DNA from: Harmonia axyridis
Taxonomy: Eukaryota; Arthropoda; Insecta; Coleoptera; Coccinellidae
Assembly: GCF_914767665.1 (NCBI RefSeq)
Contig: NC_059501.1
Span: forward strand, 40,214,501-40,278,500
Direction: 5' to 3'
Length of the DNA: 64,000 nt
Of this stretch, positions 11,012-21,886 are shown in pieces. Numbering within the stretch: position 1 is the first letter of the stretch; every line of letters begins with the position of its first letter. The notes beneath the pieces are model-generated. The model was not told the DNA's origin. It did not search any database and worked only from the letters and a program-made list of their open reading frames with translations. Position numbers and translations under genes: made by a program.

Positions 11012-12040
11012 CTATGTGATATTTTGATTCATAGTTCTTCGTCTTAAAAAAAAATTATTAATCATTATACCTTCCGGCCAGAGCTGAGGATCCATAAGTT
11101 TGGTTTCGTATTCAGAAGGAAAAGATATCTTGAATGATGAGTATATATCAGGCTGCTTAGATTTTAGTTTTTCACATGTTAAGTCTGTAGCAATATCACC
11201 GAGAAATTTATTTATATCTTCAACCGATGTAGAGGGGCTGAGTCTAGAAATATGAATATGTGATAATCGCTTTCTTGGAGCACTGTGAAGAGCAGTGGAA
11301 TTAGACGAACCAATAATTGGCCTGATATAGTTACCCTGTTTAATAGTAGATTTTATTTTATTTTCATTTTCTTTACTCTTAGTTATTTTTTTATTTTTTT
11401 GATTTAATTTTTTTTTATTCTCAACTGTGGTCCATTGAGAAGAAACACTACGAGGCAGCTCCAAGGCGTCAGTCGCAGCAGTGCTCACCTGATCAGGTGT
11501 TTTCAAGACTGTATATTGTGTCGAGGAACAATGTGTAGCACCCACGTCTGGTGGAATCCCCATCATGTGTTCCGGTATCTTATCGTCAGGGGAAGACCGC
11601 TGGCGTTTGAAACTCCGATCAGCTGTTATTGTTGTGTTGGCGTTTTTACTCACTTGCATATGATGGAGTTGATCGATAAGCGAATTAATTTGTTTATTTT
11701 GTTTTACCACTAAATCTTTCAAGCTGAATATTTCAGAAACAAGTGGTGCTAATGCCTTTTCGACTGCAAGCTGAACGATAGAATCCAATTTACTTGATTG
11801 ATCTTTCAAGTTAGCTTGCACATGTAACGTTGAATCATGGAGATCGGAAGTCGATTCACAATTGTCACACTTCCACTTATTTTGCGTTCCATCTTCACGC
11901 ATTTTATTGAAACTCTCATTTGGAATGCTAGAGCACCCGATATGATAACTTTTAAGGCACACTTGACAATCAATAGCTTCATCATTCCTATCAATTTTAT
12001 TGGAACATTTGGAGCAACTTAAACCACGTATACGCGTCAT
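11012..12040 (-). CDS. LINE ORF1 protein with PHD finger
   Basis: A 342-codon frame begins at the ATG at 12038-12040 (MTRIRGLSC); the 25 codons before it belong to the interrupted Jockey RT, which is why this later start is chosen. Residues 8-60 form a Cys4-His-Cys3 PHD-like finger (CSKCSNKIDRNDEAIDCQVC, YHIGC, WKCDNC). The middle is a lysine-rich linker, and the last 80 residues (HIHISRLSPSTSVEDINKFL) resemble the RNA-binding fold of CR1-type ORF1. ORF1 proteins coat the element's RNA. The stop lies about 65 bp before ORF2. The frame appears intact. Confidence 0.85.
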   Translation of the reverse strand: MTRIRGLSCSKCSNKIDRNDEAIDCQVCLKSYHIGCSSIPNESFNKMREDGTQNKWKCDNCESTSDLHDSTLHVQANLKDQSSKLDSIVQLAVEKALAPLVSEIFSLKDLVVKQNKQINSLIDQLHHMQVSKNANTTITADRSFKRQRSSPDDKIPEHMMGIPPDVGATHCSSTQYTVLKTPDQVSTAATDALELPRSVSSQWTTVENKKKLNQKNKKITKSKENENKIKSTIKQGNYIRPIIGSSNSTALHSAPRKRLSHIHISRLSPSTSVEDINKFLGDIATDLTCEKLKSKQPDIYSSFKISFPSEYETKLMDPQLWPEGIMINNFFLRRRTMNQNIT

Positions 12041-12057
12041 GATGATGAATGAATATA

Positions 12058-13608
12058 TATCCAAATCATTGTGGAGGGTTTGGTTAGAAAAATACCAGGG
12101 GGCATTTGCTATCATCCTCAGGGTCTTGGATTGGAACGTTTGAAGAATTTTGGTGGATGGCTTGCTGCACCCCCAGAGTTCGATTCCATATGTCCAGACT
12201 GGTCTAAGGATACTTTTGTAGATGGTGATTCATTTTTCTAAACTCAATTGTGAATTTCTTTTGAGTAGCCAGTACATTTTTTTCACCTTTGGATACAGTT
12301 GACATCTTTTGGCATTGATGTGAGTTTCCATGTTAATTTAGTGTCCAAGTGGAGTCCAAGATACTTAACTTCCGACTTAGTCGGAATAGGGATATGGTTT
12401 AATGTAACCTGGGGGCATGTTGTCTTTCTAAGAGTGAATGTGATATGGGAAGACTTGCTGTTATTCACTTTGATTTTCCACTTAACATACCATTTTTCCA
12501 ATAAATCTAGGTGTGCTTGGAGATTATTGGATGCTTTTATTGGATCTGAATCTGATGACATTATGGCAGAATCGTCTGCAAAAGTTGCTATCAAAGTGTC
12601 ATCAGTTTGGGGGATGTCCGCTGTGAAAATAAGATACAAAAATGAGCCCAGCACGCTACCCTGAGGGACACCGGATTGTATGGGGTGATAATCAGAAAAA
12701 GTGTTTTCTAATTTCACTTGAAAATATCTATCGCTTAAGTATGACCTCAGAAAAAGATATAATTGGTCTGTCATGTGCCTTTTGATTTTATAAAGGAGTC
12801 CCGGATGCCATACCTTATCGAATGCTTGCTCAATATCAAGAAAAACTGAAGAGCACATTTTTTTATTTTCCAAACTTTCTCTTATTTTGTTTACAACCCT
12901 GTGGCATTGTTGGAATGTTTCTGCCTGAATCCGAACTGATGGTCGGGAATAAGATCTTTCAGGATATTCATACTTTCTATTCTGTTAAGTAGGAGTCTCT
13001 CGAATAATTTGGACATAATTGGTAGAAGACTTATGGGTCTATAAGATGTAACCTCTTTTGGGGTCTTTCCAGGTTTAGGTACCATAATGACATGGGCGTA
13101 TTTCCATTGGATGGTAAAATAACAAAGCCTGAGCATGCTATTGTATATAGTTGTTAATAACACTATGGCTTTTTTAGGTAGGTGTTTCAGTACTTCAGCA
13201 GTTATCAAGTCATATCCTGGAACCTTGTGAGTATGTAAAAGCCTGATTTCTTTTAGGATTTCTGATGGTGAAAAGCTTTCAAGGGGCAGTGACAGCTGAC
13301 ATGGAATATTTAAGTAATCTAGAACCTCTTTATCATTGCTGCTTATTTGAGCAGGACTGAAGACATTTGCTGAATGTTCCGCAAATGTGTTGACTTTCTC
13401 TTCATTGGATCTCGCCCAATTTCTGTTCTCTTTTCATATTGGTGGAATAGCGGTTGTTGGCCTTTTGAATTTTTTCGTCGCTTTCCATAATGAATGGTCA
13501 TCAGGTGTTAAATTATTTATATAGAGGTTAAATGTATCATTTTTCGCTTGGTGCAATGCTTTGTGAAGTTGATGATTTAGTCTGTTGAATTCTGATTTGT
13601 ATATGGGG
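12058..13608 (-). pseudogene. Jockey ORF2 reverse transcriptase, 5'-truncated
   Basis: Minus-strand frames give, from 13208, MVPKPGKTPKEVTSYRPISL and DHQFGFRQKHS, then after a frameshift near 12880 FLDIEQAFDKVWHPGLLYK, SGVPQGSVLGSFLYLIFTAD and TFADDSAIMS (catalytic FADD), and the thumb with YLGLHLDTKLTW. Further frame breaks follow to WTYGIELWG and LRMIANAPWY near 12070-12220, where the CR1-like LINE cuts it. Upstream, 13209-13608 still reads the linker between endonuclease and RT. The endonuclease is absent, as expected for 5' truncation. Confidence 0.9.
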
Positions 13609-13978
13609 ATTCCAACAATTGCGATTTCATTTTAATTTATCACTACAGGAAAAATAAAAAGTAACTGAAGTAAATATCAATATTTATTTCAACTACATTT
13701 TCACATATCAACATGAACTTCTTAAATTTATTTAGACTTATGCAATTTCAAAAACCACAATGTTCCTGATTTTTCTAATTCGACTATCCTTTCTCAAGAA
13801 TATATTACATAATTGAGTAAAAACTAACTTCTTATCATATCATCTTCATAAAGATGAATTTTAACGAAGACCTTTAATGGTTATTAATGTTACAAAAAGT
13901 ATAAAACGATATATAGGTAACAAACAAATGATTTTCTACTTAAAACATAACAAATAAGAATAAGAAGCAAGCCAAATA

Positions 13979-15450
13979 TTACATGACAATATTTTCTTTT
14001 CTTCCACACCGCTGACAATGGTTTGCAAACGGGGTGCAACCTTCATTCAGTCATCTGTGGCAACCAAGACACTGCAACCAGTCTTCTTTGTTTGTAGTTT
14101 CTTCGTAATTTTCTCCGCAGCCAATGCATTCATTTTCACCGTCAGTACCGCTGTCTGAATCGTTTTCTGAAATAATGCTTTCGTCGCTATTGGAGGAAAT
14201 ATCGCTATCTATTTTGTGCCCTTTTTTTGTTTTCACTTTAGATTCATACATGTTTCTTCTTTTTTTCTTTGTCGATTAAACTCTTAACTTCCTTCGCAGC
14301 CAATTCTTTTCGTTTACAAATATTTTCAGGAGACGTTAGGACCTCTGCAAGCTGTCGACTACGTTTTCGAACTTCATGGACTTTAGACGTGCTAGGAATA
14401 GGAGAAATTACGTCTAACATTTTACCAGGAGTTTCTTTTTCATTTGTGCCAAGGTTTGCCATATCTGCAGATTGCGTTTCAGCATTACGTTTCGTTACGT
14501 TGGAATCAGTATCATTCTCGGTGTGAACAATTTCAAGATTAATGTCATCCTTAGCTTTTTCATTGTTGAGAAAGGCATATTCTGGAATTGCGTTCGGGTT
14601 GAATGGAGCGATGCCTGTAGATCTAAAAGCTGAAACTGCATTTTTCACTGTGGCAGCTTTTTCCCACGCTTCAGCTAACAATTTTCCAAACTGAAGTCTC
14701 TTGATTACTCTTGTTGAATTAGTTCTCAAGAATAAATTGCAGGCAGCTTAATAATAATTTTTTAAAGCCTTAAAAAATGCACGATCGAGGGGCTGCAAAA
14801 ATTGTGTGGTATGGCTGGGAAGGCAGAGAAGTATGACTTCGTTCATTTCTGCATATTCTAAAACTTCTACGGAAGAACAGTGGGAGGCATGGCCATCCAA
14901 AATAAGAACCACTGGACCTTGAGGCTTGCGAGGAACAAATTCCGACTGCAACCATACAATCTTCATATTATTTTTTCATATTTTTACCCTTTGAAATGCA
15001 CGTAGGGAGTATGAATGCACCCTCCGCATTACAGCTGGATATTACCGTAACAGTGTCCCCTTTTTCGCCTGAAGTCACTGCAGCTACATTTTTGGAGCCT
15101 TTTTCCGCTATAACATGCTCTGGTCTGTTGTTTAACTGTAAGCTGGTTTCGTCCATGTTATACAGATGTCCAGGCTTGTTGAACAGGTCATGTTCCTCTG
15201 AAATATTGCCTAATTGTTCAGCTAGTTGATAAGCCATAACACGCACCATAGTTCTTGTTGGGGCAAAACCGCTTTTTAGCACCTTTTTAATATGCGCAAC
15301 GATTTTTCTTTCATTTTCTTCCCCAAGGACTGCTTGTGGCCCCAAGTGCTTATTTTTTGTAACTCCTGTTCTTATTTTTCTCCGCAATGTAGTACAAGGC
15401 ACCTTAAATTGTAGAAAAAATAATTTTTGACGAATTAATATATTCTCCAA
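13979..15450 (-). pseudogene. pogo/Tigger-like transposase with C-terminal zinc finger
   Basis: A DDE_1 transposase of the pogo group. From 15450: a degenerate helix-turn-helix (PCTTLRRKIRTGVTKNKHLG), then after an internal deletion NMDETSLQLNNRP (first catalytic Asp), and, in another frame at 14966, VVLILDGHASHCSS (second Asp) and LPSHTTQFLQPLDRAFFKALK (third Asp). An in-frame TAA follows KNYY at about 14748. The C-terminal part has KRLQFGKLLAEAWEKAATVKNAV and a FNPNAIPEYAF block, an acidic linker, and a Cys-rich finger (CIGCGENYEETTNKEDWLQC) whose frame is broken by a TGA replacing the usual Trp after GCHR. At least two frame breaks and two stops. Family clear, gene dead. Confidence 0.88.
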
Positions 15451-15582
15451 TCATTGATTCAAATAATGTTGTTGATTGTTAGAACAATAGATATAATTCT
15501 GAAAAAACCCTATAAAAATAAAAACCATTCTTGAAAAAAAAAAGTATAAAAATGCTGCTCTATTGTTTGCATCAACCATCTG

Positions 15583-18093
15583 TCAAGGGCTGTATACCTT
15601 ATAGATGTTTATCTTAGGAAGCATAATTTTCGGCTCCAGTGGCTCTGGTACTACTCTCATCAGGCCCATCAGGAGTTTGTCAAAATCAGCAGCACAGTTG
15701 AATGTCTCTGCACAATCCAGTAAATCCATACAAGGCAATTTTTTGAAAGCATGTATGAACTGAATTGTTGTTGGATTTATTGAACTGCCTTTTTGTTGCC
15801 TTATCCTACCGAAGAAATGTTCAATGCAATTTTGGTTTAATCGCCTTGTCGGGATTTGAGGAAGTCTCTCTGCTTTCAAGTTTTCTCAAAAACTCAAAAA
15901 CACTTTCAATTGTCATTTGAGAATAAGTTATGGATTCAAATGTTTCTGTTATATTTTTCTTACCTGTGTTTTTTTTTTGAGAAAACTTCCATATTTTTCA
16001 AACCATCCATCATTGTCCTGAGGAATTTTTCCTGATCTGCAGTTACATTGTAAGGTTGTTTAATTAATTAATCAATTAATTGTGGTTGTTGAACTAGAAT
16101 TCAATATATCAAAGACTTGATCAAATTTCTCCAGTAAAGATGCTGTGCTTGCTCCATTCAACTATTTGTATGTAGATATGGCTTGAAAATATCAAGAAAT
16201 CAAATGTGTATTGTATTGCTTGCTATTCAATAATGTTTCACCTGCAACTACTGTCGAACTAAAAACTTGAGTAGCATATTTCATCTTCATATTCCTGAAG
16301 CAATTTGGATATACATGTGCATCACTTAATTTAGTTGGCATTTTCAAGTCCTTTTCTTTCTCTATTTCATAAAATTCTTCGATGTGTTTCCATCTTGCTA
16401 TCCTTCCTTCAAATTACACTTCATATTTCAATAATATATTCCCCATGCGCTTCATTAAATGTGGGACGTCAAATAAATATAGCAATTTCTTTCCATTCAT
16501 CTCAAATTTAGTACAATCATCAGTTACACCTATATTTTCGGAAAATGCAACAAAGTTAGATCCCAAATCAGACACAGATTCTTGCATCAAGTCCTATTTT
16601 AACCATTTTGTCGGTGCAATCTTCAATAATTCCCCTCAGGTCTGTTGGACTACAGGATGTATTTTAAAAATAATATCCTAGTGGCTGCTTCTAATTATCA
16701 TTTATTCCTCTCTCCATTAATACTGAGGCATTTTTTGCTGGGATATATTTTTTCTTTGCCTGAAACGAAAAGGTTTTGTAAAAACTGTTTTTGGTATAAA
16801 GTATTCAGCAAATGAAAAAATTCAGCACTAAATGCTAACCAATATCGTGAAAATCACAGTTTCATCATTTTATGTATCATGCAAATTTGCTTTGATCGAT
16901 ACTTCCATTGATTAAGCACACATCTTGCCTTCTTGAACATCGGCGCATCAACAAATTAAACAGCATTGCTATCAAAAATTTCACATGTCCCAGAAGTCAC
17001 ACATTCATCGAAATCATCAATGTTCATTGCATTGAAGATGTCCTCAGCGTCAATCCTCTCTAACTTTGGTTTCTTTGTCTCTGTCTCCCCTTGGCTTCCA
17101 TGACCTACGAACCATTGTCTTTTCTCAGCAAGACTGACATTTTCTCCGAAATTATATGTTCTGTTTCTTTCTGTGATTTGCCTATTTGCAGTGAAAATTC
17201 CAATGTGGTTTATAGAGGAGTTTTGAATTGCAGTGTAAAGGTTGCTTTTAGCTTGTAATCGCCATTTGAGACTTCTGAATATAAAATCATTTACCTATAA
17301 ACCAGTTCCTTTCGGAATATTCTCTGTCATTCTTCTCAATGTAGATCCTAATGAAAAATTATATATTGCAACCATTCTTTCATAAATTTTAGGCCTGGAA
17401 TAATATAATGAAAGGGCATGCTGTTTAAATTCCTTGGTGTATCTTCCTCCTTTTATTATCTTTGGGGTCACTGACTCGGTCACTTTTTTTTTTGGCTATA
17501 TTCCCAAAACTATTTGGTTGAATGTCTTTACTTTCATTCTTTCAATTTTATTTTCCTTTGACTGAAAAATGAGGTTTTTTATTGACTATATATTCTCCAA
17601 ATTTATCTATTTCACCTCAATTAGAAGCCTCAACTTTCTTTTTCTTGGTGTTTGGTGAGAAAAATCTTAAGTTGTTTGAGTTTCTATATGTGCACCTTGC
17701 TTTTTTTCGGTTTCCATATTATCTTTCAATTCTTCTGTTTGGTTTTGAATATCTATTCCTCTCGGTTTTTGTAACAGATTCGATGTTGGAATTGCATTTT
17801 TCGATAAATGGTGATTTGTCACTATCAAAGTGGCTACTGCATATTATTACATATACAATTAAATTATTGTAGATACAATTTATACATATGTTATTTGAAT
17901 ATAACAGCATTGCATCTTTGTTAATTATTTTGTCATCACTACAAGCCAATTTCTATTGTATCACTCGGTCCTTATAGTCTCGATTAGGAAATCTGACGAA
18001 TCTTGTGGAATTCGTAGAAATCCCTTGATATCGTGCACTATTGCAATTCTTAACAGAACACTTCGTACATATTTTATCTTGACCGGCTTTCAT
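15583..18093 (-). pseudogene. P-element-like transposase with THAP domain
   Basis: Reading leftwards from the ATG at 18093: a THAP zinc finger (CSVKNCNSARY ... RFVRFPNRDYK ... ICSSHF near 17850), a linker with the RYTKEFKQHALSLYYSRPKIY block (17295-17483), and then in many short frames the RNase H-like core (VSDLGSNFVAFSENIGV at about 16540-16590, DVPHLMKRMGN), followed by LNGASTASLLEKFD and, at 15879-15583, the family signature RRLNQNCIEHFFGRIRQQKG. This is the order of P-element/THAP9 transposases. The THAP domain binds terminal repeats and the enzyme cuts DNA using GTP as cofactor in Drosophila. The Cys pair of THAP may be split by a small intron near 17860-17930. Many stops and shifts: a fossil. 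Confidence 0.82.
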
Positions 18094-18592
18094 ATTTACT
18101 AATTCCAAATATATTATAAATGATAATTTTTTTTTTCAAACGTACAAGAACAACGTCATATCTCGACTAACAAGATCTTCTAAAAGTTCTTTTTTTCCTC
18201 CACCGGAGGGAAAACTGCCTTTTTCTCCAACCATCAAAAAATGTTGACATTTTTGGACTATTTTCAGGTGCAAAAGCAATCAATTCCCTTACCGTACAAA
18301 AATTTGCTCGTTGCTCAGCAACACTTTTAATCCTAGGATTGAAAGTAGCGTTTTTAAGGACTAGAAGTAATTGTATTTGAGCTCTCTAATTGAAATTTGA
18401 AGACAAAAACATTGTCTCTTACAAACATAGTAAAACAAACTAATTGGGCAACTATATATAGGTATTTATTTGTCATTTATAGTGATATTGAAAGTCAATT
18501 GGAACAATTATTGCCAAAACTCAAAGCACCACTGAAATTATCACTAACAATTTTCGAACAATTCAAAAGATTTTCATTAATGTTAGAATAAC

Positions 18593-19579
18593 TCAAAATA
18601 TTCTCCGTAACTGTTGATGAAACATTCGAAGAAATATCTGAACAGGTACACTTGTACCTTCTTTGTCAGGTTGCAATATTTTTCTGGCAATATTCTCTTT
18701 GTTGATACGTGATTCTTCAAAATATCCTTCTGCTACCGTACTTGATTTCCAACCTCCATGTCTTTTAAGACAAGTGAGGTCACCGCCACTATCAATAAGA
18801 AGTGTAGCAGATGTTCTTCTTAGCGAATGTCCAGTATACTCCTTCCAATTTTCTAACTTCAAAAATTTTGCAATTTCTTGCGGCACGGTACTAATTTTGT
18901 GGATACCAACAACCATTCTTTGACACTTCCCATTAACAAACTTCAAAAATAAACGACGTTCCTGCATATTTGATGGCCGTAGTGCAACATATTTTCGAAA
19001 TGAACGCAAATAATTATCGCCTATAATGGTAAACAAACGAGGTTTCTTGTTTTTTGTCTGCAAAATATTTACGACCAGGACCGAGTCCATATCTTCAATG
19101 TCATTAATTTTCAAATGAACTAGTTCGTCAACGCATAGCACCTCCAATTCCTCATACAAGAAAAACCTTCATCATCAAATATACATTATCAGGTGCCATA
19201 TCCAGGAACCGATCCACTTCCTCCTTTGTAAAAACCCTAGACTTTTTAGTTATATATCCATCACTTTGCCTTTTTAACAATTCTCGTTATTTTGAATATT
19301 TACTAATATCCACACCATTTTTGATATCCAGTGTGGATCGCAACATTGAATACTGTGACCAAAGAATGGATGGCTTGACGGTCTTCGTTGAATTTATGAA
19401 ATACACCATAAGAACACTCTCCGCATAGTTTTGCACATTTTTTCTTCACACCAATCCATGAATCGCTGATATGCAAGTTCATAAACTTGGCGAGATTTGG
19501 GTGGCAAAAGATTTAGATATACTGCTTCGGCACTTTCCAATATATCAACAGGTATATTTTCATCGTGTTCGGTATTCAT
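18593..19579 (-). pseudogene. Crypton-type tyrosine recombinase, copy A
   Basis: N-terminal core-binding part at 19579-19394 (LLPPKSRQVYELAYQRFMDW) is followed by shifted pieces and a 188-codon catalytic domain at 19159-18593. That domain has YTGHSLRRTSATLL (the His-x-x-Arg pair), LKRHGGWKSSTVAEGYFEES (His/Trp and the nucleophilic Tyr), the pattern of insect Crypton recombinases. The first catalytic Arg, expected in a CRxDELVxL context, is altered (LCVDELVHLK). With the frame breaks at 19140-19390 this suggests an inactive copy. These enzymes move DNA as circles via a Tyr-DNA link. A related copy lies 0.5 kb to the right. Confidence 0.85.
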
Positions 19580-19693
19580 TTTGAAAGCAGCGTAAAAACT
19601 ACTACAAAAATTATATGATTAGTACATCTACTGACATCTACTTGACAAACAATATTTACCAACAATACCAGATATCCATGACTACCGACTTGC

Positions 19694-19716
19694 TATATAT
19701 ATATATATATATATAT
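19694..19716. repeat. (TA)n microsatellite
   Basis: About 11 uninterrupted TA units. Confidence 0.95.
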
Positions 19717-19830
19717 GCTGTTATAATTAATAGGTGTTCAAATTTATTATCAAATTATTAACGATTTTTGAATAAAACTAAATTTATTTTAATTTTGACT
19801 TGGTTGGAGAAAAAATAGTATATATCATAC

Positions 19831-19930
19831 GGACTAAAAGTGCCTATTTTTACTCGCAATTTTGAATTCGCTCGGCTGCGCTGCGCTCCGCCTCGCAACT
19901 TCTCGTAAAAAAAATATGCACTTTCAATCC
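19831..19930. repeat. Short inverted-repeat block with GC-rich core
   Basis: GGACTAAAAGTGCCTATTTT at the left is mirrored by the complement of gtaaaaaaaatatgcacttt..atcc at the right, enclosing a GC-rich core (ctcggctgcgctgcgctccgcctcgc) that stands out in AT-rich surroundings. It resembles the ends of a small non-autonomous element or a terminal hairpin; a similar GC-rich cggcgagcagagcgag motif occurs at about 63698. Confidence 0.45.
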
Positions 19931-20054
19931 TTATAATATAATAATACTATTTCTTATGGCAGAGGGAAAAGTAGGTTGCTCTGGAAACGATTAGTTAGTT
20001 ACCATAAACAGGAATGAATAATTCTAATTTGAACGTCATTTTTATTCACCAAAG

Positions 20055-21116
20055 TTATATTGAATGTACAATTGGTTGCATTCTGGAAATTGAAACCATG
20101 TAATAATGAACGGTTAGAATAATGTTCCAAAGCTCAATGTGCTCATGTGAGTTGCTGGTTCCAGGAATTTCGTCGATGTTCAAAATCCTACTAGCATTCT
20201 CATTCTTGTTTCGTACTCGTAGCGAATCTTCGATGTAGCCTTCTGCTACATAACTTGATTTCCAACCCTCGTGTCGTTTAAATGACTCAATGTTGGCTCC
20301 TCCATCTATGAGCAGTGTAGCCGTGTAGCGTGTAGCAGTGTTCGTCTTAGGAATGGCCGGTGGCCATTTGAATCGTTCAGTTCCAAAAAGTTGGCAACCT
20401 TTTTTGGAACACGACTTATACTTTGGATTCCCAACACAGCTCTGTAGCATTTTCCAGTATTATATTTGAAAAAAAATCTATTCGCAGCGTATTTCCGATA
20501 AATTTGGAAATTATTGTCTCCAATTATTGTAAATGTTCGAACTTTTCTGGTTTTACTATCTGGAATATTCACCAAAATAATATTCCTCAAGTCCTCTATA
20601 TCTGTGGATTTCATTTTGACCAACTCGTCACATCTACAGGCTCTAGCTAATAATAAAACAATCTGAAACAACAGTGTGATCAAAATACAAAATTAAAATT
20701 AATTGAAAAATGATAGTTATCTTCAATCCTAAATGTAAATAATCCTTGCTTCAAATAAAAATTTTTCGAACTGCTCCTTAGAAAAACCTCTGGACTTTTT
20801 TGCTTGATAACCTTCATTAAATTTTTTTAAGAAAGCGCGTAATTTCGAAAATTTACTGATATCAAGATCATGTTTGATAACTAGTTGCTACTTTATCATG
20901 GAATATCGGGACCACAAAGTCGACGATTTCCATTTTTTATCTCTAGACATTATGCTAGAAATATGCTAGAAGCACATTCTCATCAAAAACTGCCACACTT
21001 TTTGAATTGCACCAATTCACGAAGTGATCAAATGCTGCAGAATATTTTTCACCATACTTTGATGACCCAAGGAAGGAGACTGCTTTATTGGCCAATGCCT
21101 CAATTTCTGAAGACAT
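20055..21116 (-). pseudogene. Crypton-type tyrosine recombinase, copy B
   Basis: A second recombinase in the same orientation as copy A. The N-terminus starts at the ATG at 21116 (…SKYGEKYSAAFDHFVNW), then a broken linker. The catalytic part begins near 20683 with LLLARACRCDELVKMKSTDI, which keeps the first catalytic Arg lost in copy A, and ends in another frame with TATLLIDGGANIESFKRHEGWKSSYVAEGYIEDS (His, Trp and Tyr positions; one G to E change in HGGW). Frameshifts near 20300-20450 scramble the HxxR region. Divergence from copy A shows these are separate old copies, not a recent duplication. Confidence 0.82.
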
Positions 21117-21218
21117 TTTCACTTCTCACCATCTAGCAATTGATAATTATTAATTATTATACTTCCTAACTTGAATGAGAGGATTGTCGGATGAGGACAG
21201 TTTCAAATACCTAATTTT

Positions 21219-21262
21219 CAGCCAACGTTTCGTTTATTTTAATGAATAAACTTCATCAGGGC
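21219..21262 (-). ncRNA. Hammerhead-ribozyme-like motif
   Basis: On the minus strand CTGATGA (21259-21253) is followed by a hairpin (GTTTATT..AATAAAC) and then CGAAACGTTGGC. CUGAUGA-stem II-GAAA is the conserved hammerhead core, and the version ending CGAAACGTTGGC is widespread in animal genomes, where such motifs are tied to Penelope-like retroelements. Stem III and the cleavage site are not convincing by eye, so self-cleavage is unproven; no Penelope protein is seen nearby. Confidence 0.4.
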
Positions 21263-21295
21263 ATCAACAGTGCATAAAATTGAAAAAACCATATA

Positions 21296-21532
21296 CTGGG
21301 TGTCCCAAGGTGAGTGGCCTATCAAATTATTATGGAAACTATTGATGGTAAAGATTTCAAATTTGTAGATAGATATTGTGGTCAGAAATTTTGCAAGTCG
21401 TTAGATATTGATCTGATCTGTGTCACTGCTTTTGAATTATGGTTGTCGATAATACAGGACGGACTAAAAAAATCATCATTTGCCAAGTTACAAAATTGTA
21501 AAAAAGTCTATTTTTTCAAATTGGACACCTAG
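21296..21532. mobile_element. 237-bp TA-flanked MITE
   Basis: Ends are CTGGGTGTCC at the left and GGACACCTAG at the right, nearly perfect inverted repeats, flanked by TA at 21294-21295 and 21533-21534. TA duplication and a (C)AGGGTGTCC-type end are the style of mariner-related MITEs, also seen at 40340, 41986 and 60727. Confidence 0.7.
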
Positions 21533-21793
21533 TATATTTTTCAATTTTTGGAATCAGTACAACACACTCTACAATTTTTCTATTCACGTCCCTATACCTA
21601 TCTCAACTGGATTCCGAGTTATATGCGTTTATTAGATTTCACATTGATTCAATAAGCGTTAATTTCTTTTGTATTGTTATTTTCTCTATGTCGTTCATAG
21701 ATCGATATATCAATGAATCAGTTCAATCCATAAATGTCAAAATAAACAATTATTGCCTAACAGGTGTTTTGTTCCGAGGTTTTTCTATAAATA

Positions 21794-21886
21794 ATGGCTC
21801 AAGAAAGATATACCCATGAAGCTTTAATGAATTTATTTGAAATTTTTGGCGAATGTGACAAAGTTGTCGAGCTAAATAAATAAAAC
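21794..21886 (+). pseudogene. N-terminus of a DD41D-type mariner transposase
   Basis: The frame starting at the ATG at 21794 reads MAQERYTHEALMNLFEIFGE, which resembles the N-terminus of the same mariner group as the C-terminal part just to the right. It stops after about 30 codons and is followed at once by sequence encoding the C-terminus on the opposite strand. This is therefore an internally rearranged copy with a deletion and inversion, not a gene. Confidence 0.5.

Larger units (their letters stand above)
7961..12057 (-). mobile_element. Near full-length CR1/Jockey-group LINE
   Basis: A 4.1-kb element with ORF1 (PHD finger plus RNA-binding-like C-terminus) and ORF2 (endonuclease plus RT), ending in a (TAA)n tail at 7961-7981. 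It lies inside the Jockey ORF2 between the codons of NDLDI and PYVCD; a short TAT/TATA duplication is likely but masked by the repeat. Only one frameshift is seen in ORF2, so it is younger than most elements here. Confidence 0.85.
7689..13620 (-). mobile_element. Jockey-clade LINE, 5'-truncated, with 12-bp target duplication
   Basis: ATTCCAACAATT occurs at 7689-7700 and again at 13609-13620. Between them lies a minus-strand Jockey element with a poly(A) tail (T-run at 7699-7708), its ORF2 C-terminus (7710-7960), a CR1-like LINE insertion (7961-12057) and the rest of its RT (12058-13608). A long target duplication plus a poly(A) tail and 5' truncation are the hallmarks of target-primed reverse transcription. 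The empty site can therefore be placed exactly, and it joins sequence left of 7689 to sequence right of 13620. Confidence 0.9.
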
